Counted from the first letter of the stretch, positions 1 through 8,683 are shown. The stretch: DNA of 44,835 nucleotides from an uncultured Clostridia bacterium (GCA_934434555.1 CAKRZX010000020.1:1-44835); one strand, 5' to 3'. A program made the numbers and translations. The notes: generated by a model not told the origin, from the sequence alone.

Positions 1-2
1 AA

Positions 3-65
3 ATGTACGGGGAAATATGTGAGCTTTCAGCCGGATTTTCAATATGGATTTTAGGTTGGTTATGA
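3..65 (+). CDS. possible 3' end of a gene entering from the left (partial)
   Basis: The frame from base 3 stays open to a TGA at 63-65, reading about 20 codons that end in hydrophobic residues. It is followed 13 bases later by a strong hairpin at 79-110, as expected after a gene end. A second frame from base 1 is open to a TAG at 52-54, so the choice of frame is uncertain. The product cannot be recognised. Confidence 0.25.
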   Translation: MYGEICELSAGFSIWILGWL

Positions 66-78
66 ACATCCGCACCAT

Positions 79-110
79 AACGGCTCGTTCGCAAAAGTGA
101 ACGAGCCGTT
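79..110 (+). terminator. hairpin, probable terminator of the upstream gene
   Basis: Perfect 12-bp arms AACGGCTCGTTC (79-90) and GAACGAGCCGTT (99-110) enclose an 8-base loop. Only a short T-rich stretch (TTTAGTTATATT) follows, so it may terminate weakly or act as an mRNA 3' stabiliser. Confidence 0.5.
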
Positions 111-187
111 TAGTTATATTCGCCTGCGGGTGTTTGAAGACTTATTTTATGTTGCTTTCCGTATAAGCGGAAATATCACTGAAATAT

Positions 188-224
188 TATAAAAAAATCG
201 GCAAATCACAAAATTTGCCGATTT
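188..224 (-). terminator. rho-independent terminator of the 236-1138 gene
   Basis: The arms AAATCGGCAAAT (195-206) and ATTTGCCGATTT (213-224) form a 12-bp stem. Read on the minus strand it is followed by a run of seven T. It lies just 3' of the minus-strand gene ending at 236. Confidence 0.85.
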
Positions 225-235
225 CATTTTTTATT

Positions 236-1138
236 CTAAACCCTTTCGGGCATACTGCTGACGGGCAGAGAATCTTTTATGTTCTTTATAACGCCTATCA
301 TTCCGAGAACCGCAAACAGCAGCCCGAAAAGCACTTCTCCGATAATCGCACGGACGAATTCGGGATTGAACAGCAGATTCTGTACAAACAAATCAAGTGC
401 TTCACCAAGACCCATTTGGTATTGGTCGATAATGTCAAATGTAACCGTTGCGACTTCGGCGAACAGCACGCCCACCACTGTTGAAACAGCGACTATTGCC
501 ATTTTGGCGCGGCTCTGCTTACCCTTAAACATATCGTAGCCTTTGCTTGCGCATATGGCAATCAGGAAACCGAGCCATGCGGAGAACCAGCCCAGATATG
601 AAACAACCGCCCATGGAATCGAACCTGCTATGCCGCCGAGCAGCGCGCCGATAAGCCCAAGTCCCGTACTGCCCGTTTCGTCCGCCTTGTTTTCCTCGCT
701 TTGCACCTGACTGACTAATTCTTCGACGCATTCGCGGTGCATTATATAGACGTTACCGCGTATCTTAACCCTTTCACCGCTTTCAAGGGGCTGTCCGCAG
801 TGTGGGCAGAATCCCGCACCGTGAATATTTTTCTCTGTAAGTTTGCTGATTATAAACGCAAGAACCGCCTCGGTGATATCCGACTTCTTTGCGCCCTCGG
901 TATAATTGAGAGTAACGTACTGCGGTACAACCGTGCACCCCGTAATTACGCCTTTCTTTTCAAATGCCGTGCCGAAATAGCCCCGCAGTTCGTCAAGGGT
1001 CGTTTCGTCCTCCTCGTGAATGTCCACGCTTGCGTACTTGTTTACGCCTCTTCCGCCAAGGGTTATAAAATATCCTTTATAGAACCCGAACGCAATGTTT
1101 TTTGAAACTTCAAGATTATTCTCCTGTGCAAATTTCAT
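236..1138 (-). CDS. membrane protein with N-terminal domain and zinc-ribbon-like Cys/His cluster
   Basis: The 300-residue protein is not recognised as a named family. Residues 1-105 are soluble. A CPHC pair at 111-114 with His134 and Cys137 looks like a treble-clef or zinc-ribbon metal site. Residues from about 158 to 290 hold roughly four hydrophobic segments, so the C-terminal half is in the membrane. The ATG start follows GGAG and AAAGGA motifs. A promoter is visible upstream (TTGACA at 1199-1204, 18-base spacer, TATTAT at 1175-1180) and a terminator downstream. A signalling or envelope-stress role is possible but nothing in the sequence proves it. Confidence 0.85.
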   Translation of the reverse strand: MKFAQENNLEVSKNIAFGFYKGYFITLGGRGVNKYASVDIHEEDETTLDELRGYFGTAFEKKGVITGCTVVPQYVTLNYTEGAKKSDITEAVLAFIISKLTEKNIHGAGFCPHCGQPLESGERVKIRGNVYIMHRECVEELVSQVQSEENKADETGSTGLGLIGALLGGIAGSIPWAVVSYLGWFSAWLGFLIAICASKGYDMFKGKQSRAKMAIVAVSTVVGVLFAEVATVTFDIIDQYQMGLGEALDLFVQNLLFNPEFVRAIIGEVLFGLLFAVLGMIGVIKNIKDSLPVSSMPERV

Positions 1139-1174
1139 TTTCCTTTTTCTCCGTAAAAAATTTATTTCGCGAAT

Positions 1175-1204
1175 ATAATATCATAAACCGTCCGACAATG
1201 TCAA
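1175..1204 (-). promoter_or_regulatory. sigma-A-type promoter for the 236-1138 gene
   Basis: On the minus strand, TTGACA (plus 1199-1204) and TATTAT (plus 1175-1180) are separated by 18 bases. The elements overlap the very end of the upstream small gene. Confidence 0.55.
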
Positions 1205-1208
1205 TATA

Positions 1209-1346
1209 TTACGCGCTTTCTCTTTTGTCTCTTTTATATGTGCGAACCCTGTACACCCTCGCCTTTTTCTTCCTCCGTGCCTCAATGCACTTATCCGCTA
1301 TTAAATTTCCGCCTATCCATACTGCTATAATCACTGCCGCAAACAT
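1209..1346 (-). CDS. small membrane-anchored basic peptide, 45 residues
   Basis: This short gene has an ATG preceded by a perfect AGGAGG seven bases upstream. It encodes an N-terminal hydrophobic segment (about residues 2-17, MFAAVIIAVWIGG...) followed by a strongly basic tail rich in Arg and Lys. An extended -10 promoter (TG-A-TATAAT, plus 1380-1388) lies about 35 bases upstream, so it has its own expression signals. A single membrane anchor with a cationic cytoplasmic tail is the apparent architecture. No family is recognised. The opposite-strand frame at 1102-1380 lacks such signals. Confidence 0.65.
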   Translation of the reverse strand: MFAAVIIAVWIGGNLIADKCIEARRKKKARVYRVRTYKRDKRESA

Positions 1347-1379
1347 TTGTTTGTCCTCCTGTTTCTTTTTTACGGGGTG

Positions 1380-1388
1380 ATTATATCA
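1380..1388 (-). promoter_or_regulatory. extended -10 promoter for the 45-residue gene
   Basis: The minus strand reads TGATATAAT, an extended -10 element. No good -35 is seen at 17 bases, which is common with extended -10 promoters. Confidence 0.45.
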
Positions 1389-1429
1389 TATCAGGTGTCC
1401 AATAAACCGGACTTTGAAAAAGTTTTTAT

Positions 1430-1455
1430 AAAAAAAGAGAGAAAATTTTCTCTCT
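1430..1455 (-). terminator. terminator of the FkbM methyltransferase gene
   Basis: AGAGAGAAAA (1436-1445) and TTTTCTCTCT (1446-1455) form a perfect inverted repeat. On the minus strand it is followed by seven T. It overlaps the stop codon of the 1454-2470 gene. Confidence 0.8.
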
Positions 1456-2470
1456 AAACGAAAATATAGTTTGTGTCCCACGCGGGAATGCAGGGTAAAT
1501 GCCGCATATAGATTTTATACGCCGGCTGAATTTCAAGCACCTTTAATGGGAGCGTGAAAATGTCCTCGCTGCGGTGGTATGCCGAAACGAGCATTTTTGG
1601 ACGGAACTTCTTTATCGTTTCCGCACCGCCCGAAAGCGCGTCAAGTTCGGCGCCCTCCACGTCCATTTTTATAAGCGAAAAAGGCTGATTCAGGCTGTCG
1701 ATACTTACCGCATCCACTGCCGCTCCGCTGTCGCTCATTCTGCCGTTTCTGCCGCCGCGGGAAAGAAAATGCACCTGTTTGCACTCATTGCTTACCGCAG
1801 AATTCAGGCACGTTACATTGCCGAAATTCTCGGTATTGGCTTTAAGTTTTCTGAAATTCCGTGCGTCGGGTTCAAGTGCGGTTATTTTGTCCCACGACTT
1901 TGCCCGCTTTATAAATTCAAGCACGGTATCGCCGTTGAACGCGCCCAAATCAAGATAATTTTCCGTATCCGTTATATTCGGCAGACTCATCATTTCATCG
2001 AATCCGCTTTCACAGCCCGTTAAGTGAGAAATATTGCCGTCAAGTTTGAACGCGCAGATTTCGTCAAACACCAGCTTCGATTTTTCGTCTGCAAGATGTT
2101 CGCGCACAGTGTCAAATTCGATTTTATGCGTTTTATAGAATTCCTCGTTAAACAGCGTGTCGCCCGCCACGGGAACGTCGGGTGCGTAAACTTCGGCATC
2201 AAGGTTAAGAATCCTGTCGATTACTTCTCTCCTTTGTGAGCCGAACCCCACAAGAACAATCATATCGGGGAAGTTTTCCTTTGCTTCCCCGAATGTCATT
2301 ACCCGTTTCCCAAAAAACGACTGCCCTCTCACAAAATCATCGCTTGCAAAAAATCCGTCGGGCGCTTTGCCGTACATTTTAAGGGCGTCCGCAATTCTTT
2401 CCGCTCCGTTGCCCATACCGTAAACAACTATGGGACGTTGTGTATTTTTAAGTTTCTGCCAAATATCCAT
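1454..2470 (-). CDS. FkbM family SAM-dependent methyltransferase
   Basis: The 338-residue protein has two parts. Residues about 10-110 look like a Rossmann-type nucleotide-binding region (YGMGNGAE near the start). Residues about 165-300 match FkbM-type methyltransferases, with LDLGAFNGDTVLEF as the SAM-binding motif I and a later IKMDVEGAELDAL block typical of the family. FkbM enzymes usually methylate hydroxyls on sugars or other glycan or natural-product components. The start ATG overlaps the TAA of the preceding gene (TAATG), so the two are translationally coupled. The substrate is unknown; a surface glycan is plausible because the partner gene is membrane-anchored. Confidence 0.88.
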   Translation of the reverse strand: MDIWQKLKNTQRPIVVYGMGNGAERIADALKMYGKAPDGFFASDDFVRGQSFFGKRVMTFGEAKENFPDMIVLVGFGSQRREVIDRILNLDAEVYAPDVPVAGDTLFNEEFYKTHKIEFDTVREHLADEKSKLVFDEICAFKLDGNISHLTGCESGFDEMMSLPNITDTENYLDLGAFNGDTVLEFIKRAKSWDKITALEPDARNFRKLKANTENFGNVTCLNSAVSNECKQVHFLSRGGRNGRMSDSGAAVDAVSIDSLNQPFSLIKMDVEGAELDALSGGAETIKKFRPKMLVSAYHRSEDIFTLPLKVLEIQPAYKIYMRHLPCIPAWDTNYIFV

Positions 2471-3489
2471 TACTTATCGTACTTGGATAAGTCGGTGGCG
2501 TAGCAATATTTTGCCGACGTGAATTTGCCGAAAATGTACTTATTGGTTGCCGACTCGCACATAGTATAAATTTTGCCGTCAACGAACACAATTTCTTCCG
2601 ACATGGGCGCAAGTTTGATGTCGGTTTTAAGGTTTGAGGAATCAAGCACGTACAGCGGAACTATCTGACCGAAAACGGAGATATCGCCCTGACGCGCGGG
2701 TTCGTTATAGATGTAAACGTGCGAAAACGCCGTGGCATATGAAGTGGAAAGGTAAAATCTGCCGGAATTATCAAAGCACATTCCCTGTACAAGCCCGGGA
2801 ATGGAATATGCCGCGGTAACTTTGTCGCTTATGCCGAACTCAGCCGTTGAATCAAGCTTGTATTCAAGAATCAGTGCCGGATTGCTGTCCCCCGCAGCGG
2901 TTTTTACCTTGTGGCTGTCGGGCGTGGGATAGTTGGCCTCGCGGTAGAATTCGCCCACATAGATGCGTCCGTTTTCGGCGTGAGTGAATGCAACGCCAAG
3001 TTTGTCGCTTTCGGTCTTCGTTGAAAAAATGCCCTTTGCCTTAACCGTTCCGCCGTCTTTTGCGGCATTGAAGTCGTCAAGAGAATAAACCACAAGACCG
3101 TCGCTGTCGGCAACATAAACGTAGTTTTCCCAAACGGTTATTCCGCCTACGTGGCCTAAAAATTTCTCTCCGTTTTTATCAAGCAGACTTACTCTTTTTA
3201 CTTCCTTGCCGTTCTCCGCGCTTACAATGCTTACCTGTGAAGCCTCGCCGTCGGAGCGGTAGCCGGTAATAAAGAATTCGCCGTCATTGTAGGCAAGTCC
3301 CTGATGTGTCATTCCGTCATTAAGCCCGGGAATAACAAAAGCGTTTTTTGAGTTCCTGTAATACTCTGCAACGGGAATGCGGAAATACGCCCTTACGCCC
3401 AGCACGAATAACAGTGCCACACCTAAAATGCACGCAGCAATTATCAAAATAATCTTACCTGCCTTGTTTTTCTTTTTTGTTTGTTCCAT
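2470..3489 (-). CDS. membrane-anchored extracytoplasmic protein, probable beta-propeller
   Basis: The start at 3489 was chosen over an upstream start because a GGGGGAA ribosome binding site precedes it and it puts a clean N-terminal anchor (about residues 10-33, IILIIAACILGV...) first. The remaining 300 residues resemble a repeated beta-strand protein of the propeller or SMP-30/NHL kind (motifs such as GLNDGMTHQGLAY, VGGITVWENYVYVADSDG, VQGMCFDNSGRFYLS). No catalytic residues can be assigned. It is coupled to the methyltransferase downstream by a TAATG overlap and has its own promoter at 3524-3552. The function is unknown. Confidence 0.8.
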   Translation of the reverse strand: MEQTKKKNKAGKIILIIAACILGVALLFVLGVRAYFRIPVAEYYRNSKNAFVIPGLNDGMTHQGLAYNDGEFFITGYRSDGEASQVSIVSAENGKEVKRVSLLDKNGEKFLGHVGGITVWENYVYVADSDGLVVYSLDDFNAAKDGGTVKAKGIFSTKTESDKLGVAFTHAENGRIYVGEFYREANYPTPDSHKVKTAAGDSNPALILEYKLDSTAEFGISDKVTAAYSIPGLVQGMCFDNSGRFYLSTSYATAFSHVYIYNEPARQGDISVFGQIVPLYVLDSSNLKTDIKLAPMSEEIVFVDGKIYTMCESATNKYIFGKFTSAKYCYATDLSKYDK

Positions 3490-3523
3490 AAAATATTCCC
3501 CCGTAAATCTGTGTTCAATGAAT

Positions 3524-3552
3524 ATTGTACAACAATAAAGAGAGAATTGCAA
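3524..3552 (-). promoter_or_regulatory. promoter for the 2470-3489 and 1454-2470 gene pair
   Basis: On the minus strand, TTGCAA (plus 3547-3552) and TACAAT (plus 3524-3529) are 17 bases apart. The -35 lies inside the hairpin that follows the opp operon. Confidence 0.55.
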
Positions 3553-3568
3553 GTGCAAATTCTCTCTC
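3539..3568 (-). terminator. hairpin after the opp operon
   Basis: AGAGAGAATT and AAATTCTCTCT arms pair with one bulged base around a short loop. A mixed T-rich stretch follows on the minus strand, so it is a weaker terminator than others here. Confidence 0.55.
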
Positions 3569-3572
3569 GGTA

Positions 3573-3842
3573 TTAAGACCAGATACGCGTCATTATAAAT
3601 ATCGCCAGCGCCAGCGCTCCGATAAATATAAACGCTATTAAAAGCGTCGCTTTAAGCGCGCCCATAATAAAGGCGAATTTCTCGCCGTGTGTCAATTCCG
3701 GCGGCGGTTCGTCCGTCTGCGCAGGCTCATCTTTTTTTTCACGCTTTATACCCTGCCCGAAAAGACCGGGGCGGGAAAGCCCGCTCATATCGGCAACGGT
3801 TCTGCCGTCATCCCAATCTTCCGATTCGTTTCTGTTTCTCAT
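3573..3842 (-). CDS. small single-pass membrane protein at the end of the opp operon
   Basis: The 89-residue protein has a hydrophilic, acidic and proline-containing N-terminal region and one hydrophobic segment at about residues 58-86. The start ATG overlaps the TGA of oppF by four bases (ATGA), so it is co-translated with the transporter ATPase. No family is recognised. Its position suggests an accessory or unrelated passenger of the peptide importer operon. It is followed by a hairpin. Confidence 0.75.
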   Translation of the reverse strand: MRNRNESEDWDDGRTVADMSGLSRPGLFGQGIKREKKDEPAQTDEPPPELTHGEKFAFIMGALKATLLIAFIFIGALALAIFIMTRIWS

Positions 3843-4858
3843 TTGTCAAACAGGTGGCACACCACAAAGTGTCCCGGCTCAACCTCACGCTGAACGGGCG
3901 CTTCTTTTTTGCAGCGCTCGGTGCAATAAGCACAGCGCGTGTGGAACTTACATCCCGACGGCGGATTCGCGGGTGAGGGAATGTTTCCTTCAAGCACGAT
4001 ACGGTTCATTTTTACCGTGGGGTCGGGTATGGGAATTGCGGAGAACAGCGCCTTTGTGTAGGGGTGCAGAGGATTTTTGAAAATGTCCTCGGTAGAGCCG
4101 TACTCAACAAGATTACCCAAATACATTACGCCGACCGTATCGGAAATATGTTCAACAACCGAAAGGTCGTGGGAAATGAACAGGTAAGTAAGGTTGAATT
4201 TCTCCTGCAAGTCTTTCAACAGGTTGATTATCTGTGCCTGAATCGACACGTCAAGCGCGGAAACGGGCTCGTCGCACACGATAAACTCCGGGTTAAGCGC
4301 AAGCGCACGGGCAATGCAGATTCTCTGTCTCTGTCCACCGGAGAACTCATGAGGATATCTGTCCTTATGGAACGGCTGCAATCCGCAGTTATCCATTATT
4401 TTGTCGATATAATCGTCAAATTCTTCTTTTTTAACAAGTTTATGCTGCCTTACCGCCTCGCCGATTATCTCGCCTACGGGAAGTCTGGGAGAAAGCGACG
4501 AAAAGGGGTCCTGGAATATTATCTGCATTTTGGTTCTTGCGGCACGGAGTTCTGAGGGATTCATATCGTAAACTTCCCTGCCGTTAAAAAGAACCTGCCC
4601 TGCGGTTTTGTCGCCGGAAAGCCTTAAAATAGTGCGTCCGGCAGTAGTTTTGCCGCAGCCGGATTCACCCACAAGACCCATGGTGGTACCGCGTTTAAGG
4701 TTGAACGTAACGCCGTCAACCGCCTTTACGTACCCGACAGTGCGGGCAATAATGCCGTCCTTTATGGGAAAGTACTTTTTAAGGTTGCTGACCATAAGTA
4801 TGTACTGCGGGTCATACTCAACAGGAGTAAAATCTTTGTCCTTAACTTTCTTTGACAT
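3839..4858 (-). CDS. oppF: oligopeptide ABC importer ATP-binding protein OppF
   Basis: The 339-residue cytoplasmic ATPase belongs to the peptide/nickel importer class. Walker A GESGCGKTT is at 64-72. The Q-loop is in the IIFQDPFSSLSP block, the ABC signature is FSGGQRQRICIARAL, and Walker B is EFIVCDEPVSALD followed by the switch histidine in LFISHDLSVV. The C terminus has the oligopeptide-type extension with a cysteine cluster (CKFHTRCAYCTERC), which in this family can carry an iron-sulfur cluster. It pairs with OppD as a heterodimer on OppB-OppC. Its ATG directly follows oppD with overlap at 4858. Dipeptide versus oligopeptide specificity cannot be told. Confidence 0.95.
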   Translation of the reverse strand: MSKKVKDKDFTPVEYDPQYILMVSNLKKYFPIKDGIIARTVGYVKAVDGVTFNLKRGTTMGLVGESGCGKTTAGRTILRLSGDKTAGQVLFNGREVYDMNPSELRAARTKMQIIFQDPFSSLSPRLPVGEIIGEAVRQHKLVKKEEFDDYIDKIMDNCGLQPFHKDRYPHEFSGGQRQRICIARALALNPEFIVCDEPVSALDVSIQAQIINLLKDLQEKFNLTYLFISHDLSVVEHISDTVGVMYLGNLVEYGSTEDIFKNPLHPYTKALFSAIPIPDPTVKMNRIVLEGNIPSPANPPSGCKFHTRCAYCTERCKKEAPVQREVEPGHFVVCHLFDK

Positions 4859-5997
4859 TATTCTTCCTCCTTTTTATAATAGCGGTAGCACGTTACCGTG
4901 TGAGTGGGCGAAATATGAATTTCGCGGGGATAGTCGCCCTCGCACGCGTCCACGCACATCTCGCAGCGGTCCTTGAAGTAGCAGTAGTTAGGCATATTTA
5001 TGGGGTTGGGAACTTTTCCGGGTATGGAGTAAAGTTTATCAACCTTTTTGCCCACTACTGGCTTTGACGCCATAAGACCGATTGTGTAGGGATGAGCGGG
5101 CGCAGCGAAAATTTCTGCCGCAGTACCTTTTTCAACCACACGTCCGGCATACATAACAACAACGTAATCAGCCATTTCGGCAATAACACCCAAATCGTGA
5201 GTGATAAGCATTATCGACGAATTTATCTTGTCTTTAAGATTTCTCAAAAGGTCAAGTATCTGTGCCTGAATGGTAACGTCAAGCGCGGTGGTGGGTTCGT
5301 CGGCAATGATAAGTTTGGGATTGCAGGCAAGCGCCATAGCAATCATAACCCTTTGCCGCATACCGCCCGAAAGCTCATGGGGGTACATCCTGTAAACACC
5401 CTCGCTGTTTGCGATTCCCACCATTTTAAGCAGTTCTATTGTTCTTGCCTTTATTTCTTCCTTTGTTTTGTTTGCGCCGTCGTGAAGTTCGATAACCTCT
5501 TCAATCTGCGCGCCTATCCTGAAAACGGGGTTAAGGCTCGTCATGGGTTCCTGGAAAATCATCGACATATAGTTTCCGCGGAGATTCTGCATCCTCCGTG
5601 CCGGCATCTTAGTAATATCTACCGCCTTATCGCCTAAATTCAGGCGGATTTCGCCTTCAACAATCTGCCCCTGGGGTCTTTGCAGAAGTTGCATTATTGA
5701 AAGACTCGTAACGCTCTTTCCGCAGCCGGATTCGCCTACAACGCCCACGGTAACGCCGCGGGGAACGTTGAACGAAACGCCGTCAACCGCCTTGGACACG
5801 CCCACATCGGTAAAGAAGTAGGTGTGAAGATTATCTATTTCAAGCACGTTTCCGTCGTCGTGCATTTTCGTTGTGTACTCGCTTTCGGGAACGTTCTTGC
5901 GCTTATGCTGTTTTTCGTAAGCGTTGGTTATTTTTCTGTTTTCTTTCGATATCCTGCGTGATTCCTTTGCCGAAAGATATCCGTCATTCTTTGCCAT
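4858..5997 (-). CDS. oppD: oligopeptide ABC importer ATP-binding protein OppD
   Basis: The 379-residue ATPase has Walker A GESGCGKS at 88-95, signature LSGGMRQRVMIAMAL, Walker B KLIIADEPTTALD and switch His in MLITHDLGVI. The C-terminal oligopeptide extension carries the conserved Cys cluster (CYFKDRCEMCVDAC). About 48 extra charged residues, largely Lys, Arg and Glu, precede the ABC domain; most OppD proteins begin close to the domain. It follows oppC by 18 bases and overlaps oppF by one base, so all belong to one operon. Confidence 0.95.
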   Translation of the reverse strand: MAKNDGYLSAKESRRISKENRKITNAYEKQHKRKNVPESEYTTKMHDDGNVLEIDNLHTYFFTDVGVSKAVDGVSFNVPRGVTVGVVGESGCGKSVTSLSIMQLLQRPQGQIVEGEIRLNLGDKAVDITKMPARRMQNLRGNYMSMIFQEPMTSLNPVFRIGAQIEEVIELHDGANKTKEEIKARTIELLKMVGIANSEGVYRMYPHELSGGMRQRVMIAMALACNPKLIIADEPTTALDVTIQAQILDLLRNLKDKINSSIMLITHDLGVIAEMADYVVVMYAGRVVEKGTAAEIFAAPAHPYTIGLMASKPVVGKKVDKLYSIPGKVPNPINMPNYCYFKDRCEMCVDACEGDYPREIHISPTHTVTCYRYYKKEEE

Positions 5998-6015
5998 ACT
6001 CTCGCTCCCCTTTTT

Positions 6016-7581
6016 TTAACGTTTCATCTTGGGGTCAAACGCGTCGCGGAGACCGTCGCCCACAAGGTTAAATGCAAGTACCGTGAGAAGCAGGCATACA
6101 CCTGCGGGAATCCACACGAACAGATAATTTGTAAGTACGAACGTATCGTTTACGTCGTTGATAATGTTGCCCCACGACGCAAAGGGGAACCTTACGCCCA
6201 GGCCTAAGAACGAAAGCGTTGCTTCAATAAGAATCGTTGAACCGAGGCTCATTGAGCAGTTAACAATAAGTTGCGGAATAACATTGGGTATAAGATGTTT
6301 GAATATTCTTCTTGAAACGCTTATGCCGCACGCTTCGGTTGCGGTCATAAATTCCTGTTCGCGCAGTGAAAGAATCTGTCCGCGAACAAGACGCGCGATT
6401 CCGGGCCAGCCGAGGAAACCGAGGATAAGCATAAGATACATCATTCGGGTTGTGCTGGGCACCTGTGCCTGATCCATTGCCGCACCGATTATAATTATAA
6501 TGGGCGTTGAGGGCAGACAGTAGAAGATATCAACTATACGCATTATAAGGTTATCGACCCACTTGCCGAAATAGCCGGCAAGTCCGCCGAGAATAACGCC
6601 GAGAACTGTTTCGATTACAACTACAACAAAGCCGATTATAAGTGAAACTCTGCCGCCGTACATAAGGCGTGAAAGCATATCCATACCTTTGCCGTCGGTA
6701 CCGAGCCAATGCTCTTTTGAAGGTGAAGAGTATATATCGTAAACAGTGGTATCAACTTCCTGTTTGATATTCCACATATCGTTTGCAGCACTGTAAGATA
6801 CGTTGTATTTCTTTTCTTCACCGTTTTCGGTATAGTAGAAAGATTCCTTTTCGTTTTCGCCGTTGCGGACGAAATTGCCGTTATCAAGGAATTCCTGTAA
6901 TTTCTCTTTGAAATCGCGTGAGAAAGTAACATCGGGTTCAATAGAATTAACTATGTACCGTGTTATGTAGCCGATTTCCGTGTCGTTTTCACTTAAACCG
7001 CCGTCGTCGTCAATAGTATATTTTTTTTCGTCGGCAGTAAATTCTTTTTCCCCTGAAACATGGGCTTTTAACGAATTATAATAGAACTCGAACGAGGGTT
7101 TTTCGTTTGCGCCCAAATCGTCACGGTAAACAAGGTCTTTATATGCAAGGCCTACCGTATCGGTACCGATCAGAACCGAATAAAGCCCTTCGCCCTCATT
7201 TTTTAATGTATACTTATTATTCTTAAATTCAAATGAATCCCGTTTTTCCTGTATTGCAAGTACGGTTTCAGCCTGTGCAAGCACGGGGAATCTTTCGGGG
7301 TCTGCGGCTACATAGCGGTACTCTTTGTTTTCCTTTGCGCCGGCGATATCCTTATTCTGAACCGTAGACGTGTAAAACAATTGGTCTTGGGAATAGGGCG
7401 AAATCCATCCGCCCAAAAACGAGAATAAAAACATAAATATAAGTACCGAAAGCCCCGTAACGGCAAGCCTGTTGCGGAAAAACCTTTTTGCAACAAGGGT
7501 GCCGGGGGAGAGTACCTTTACTCTTCGGTCATCGTTAAGGGAATACTGCTGCCCGTTATTGGTTTCGTTTACGTTTTCCAT
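6016..7581 (-). CDS. oppC: oligopeptide ABC importer permease OppC with large extracytoplasmic insert
   Basis: The start at 7581 (MENVNETN...) is preferred because GGAGGG sits just upstream and it lies 13 bases after oppB. The product is 521 residues; OppC is normally about 300. The first membrane segment is near residues 38-60 and the binding-protein-dependent permease domain occupies roughly the last 220 residues, including the EAA-type loop around TATEACGISVSRRIFKHLIPN. Between them is a hydrophilic insert of about 230 residues that must face outside the cell. Related long OppC proteins occur in Clostridia. The insert might contact the binding protein. Confidence 0.93.
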   Translation of the reverse strand: MENVNETNNGQQYSLNDDRRVKVLSPGTLVAKRFFRNRLAVTGLSVLIFMFLFSFLGGWISPYSQDQLFYTSTVQNKDIAGAKENKEYRYVAADPERFPVLAQAETVLAIQEKRDSFEFKNNKYTLKNEGEGLYSVLIGTDTVGLAYKDLVYRDDLGANEKPSFEFYYNSLKAHVSGEKEFTADEKKYTIDDDGGLSENDTEIGYITRYIVNSIEPDVTFSRDFKEKLQEFLDNGNFVRNGENEKESFYYTENGEEKKYNVSYSAANDMWNIKQEVDTTVYDIYSSPSKEHWLGTDGKGMDMLSRLMYGGRVSLIIGFVVVVIETVLGVILGGLAGYFGKWVDNLIMRIVDIFYCLPSTPIIIIIGAAMDQAQVPSTTRMMYLMLILGFLGWPGIARLVRGQILSLREQEFMTATEACGISVSRRIFKHLIPNVIPQLIVNCSMSLGSTILIEATLSFLGLGVRFPFASWGNIINDVNDTFVLTNYLFVWIPAGVCLLLTVLAFNLVGDGLRDAFDPKMKR

Positions 7582-7594
7582 TTTCAGCCCTCCC

Positions 7595-8581
7595 TTACGA
7601 TATGCGTACTCTCGGGTCAACTACGGCATAAAGAATATCCGAAATAAGGTTGCCCAAAAGAGTGAGTACGGCAATAAACACCATATAGAACATTGAAAAC
7701 GGAATATCGCCGCCGATCATTGAATAATAAGATGCGTATCCGATACCGGTTATACCGAAAAGCGTTTCGGTAATAAGCGCACCGGAGAAAAGCCCCGGAA
7801 GGGAGCCGCCCACTATTGTTACAAGGGGTATAAGTGTGTTGCGGAACGCGTGGCGGTAAATAACTTTGTGTTCCGAAAGCCCCTTTGCGCGGGCAGTACG
7901 GATATAATCGGCATTAAGCACTTCAAGCATATTGGTACGCGTGTAACGCATAAGCCCGCCCATTGAACATACCACAAGGGTTATAATCGGCAAAACAAGA
8001 TGGTATGCTTTATCCATAACCTGTCCCATAGGCGTGAGTGTTTCATAATTTCTGCCTATAAGGCCGTAAAGGTCAAACCAGCCGAGTTTAACCGAAAACA
8101 GAAGTTTTAACAGTGATGCAAAAAAGAATGTGGGTAAAGATATGCCCGCAAGTGCTATTACCGAAACGGTATAGTCGGTTTTACTGTACTGCTTAGTGGC
8201 AGCAAGAATGCCAAGCGGTATTGCAATTATAAGTTCAAGCACAAATGATATTATGCCCATTATAAATGAAAGCCAGATTGTATCGTTGAATTTTTGTGTA
8301 ACAGGAACATTCCAAACCCAGCTGTCGCCGAATTCGCCCCTGAAAAAACTTCCGAGCCAACTGAAAAAGCCGGGTACTATGCCCTTATCCAGGTTATAAC
8401 TTGCCTGCAACTGCTCCATCCATTCCTCAAAACTTTTGCTGCCGGGCTGCATTGATTTTTGTCTGGCAGCGGCTTCGATAAATGATGTAGGTAAGCAACG
8501 GAGCATCGTATATATAAGAAACGCTACGAAAAACAAAATCACTATCGAAATAAGAATTCTTTTTATTATGTACTTTGACAC
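7595..8581 (-). CDS. oppB: oligopeptide ABC importer permease OppB
   Basis: The 328-residue protein has about six membrane segments. The first is near residues 8-28, and the permease domain carries the conserved ATPase-contact loop around TARAKGLSEHKVIYRHAFRN. The family motif at the N terminus (YIIKRILISIVILFFVA) is typical of OppB/DppB. It forms the membrane channel with OppC. The ribosome binding site is GGAGGA. A 162-base spacer with two hairpins separates it from oppA. Confidence 0.95.
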   Translation of the reverse strand: MSKYIIKRILISIVILFFVAFLIYTMLRCLPTSFIEAAARQKSMQPGSKSFEEWMEQLQASYNLDKGIVPGFFSWLGSFFRGEFGDSWVWNVPVTQKFNDTIWLSFIMGIISFVLELIIAIPLGILAATKQYSKTDYTVSVIALAGISLPTFFFASLLKLLFSVKLGWFDLYGLIGRNYETLTPMGQVMDKAYHLVLPIITLVVCSMGGLMRYTRTNMLEVLNADYIRTARAKGLSEHKVIYRHAFRNTLIPLVTIVGGSLPGLFSGALITETLFGITGIGYASYYSMIGGDIPFSMFYMVFIAVLTLLGNLISDILYAVVDPRVRIS

Positions 8582-8621
8582 GGTAATCCTCCTTATCCTT
8601 GTTTCCTGCGGACATTACATC

Positions 8622-8660
8622 CGAAAATGTGCCCGAATAAATTTTCTCGGCACATTTTCG
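8622..8660 (-). repeat. intergenic hairpin upstream of oppB
   Basis: Perfect 12-bp arms CGAAAATGTGCC (8622-8633) and GGCACATTTTCG (8649-8660) enclose a 15-base loop. It is in the oppA-oppB spacer with no T-run after it. It may control processing or attenuation between oppA and oppB. Confidence 0.6.
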
Positions 8661-8683
8661 CATATAACAGGCAAATACCAATA

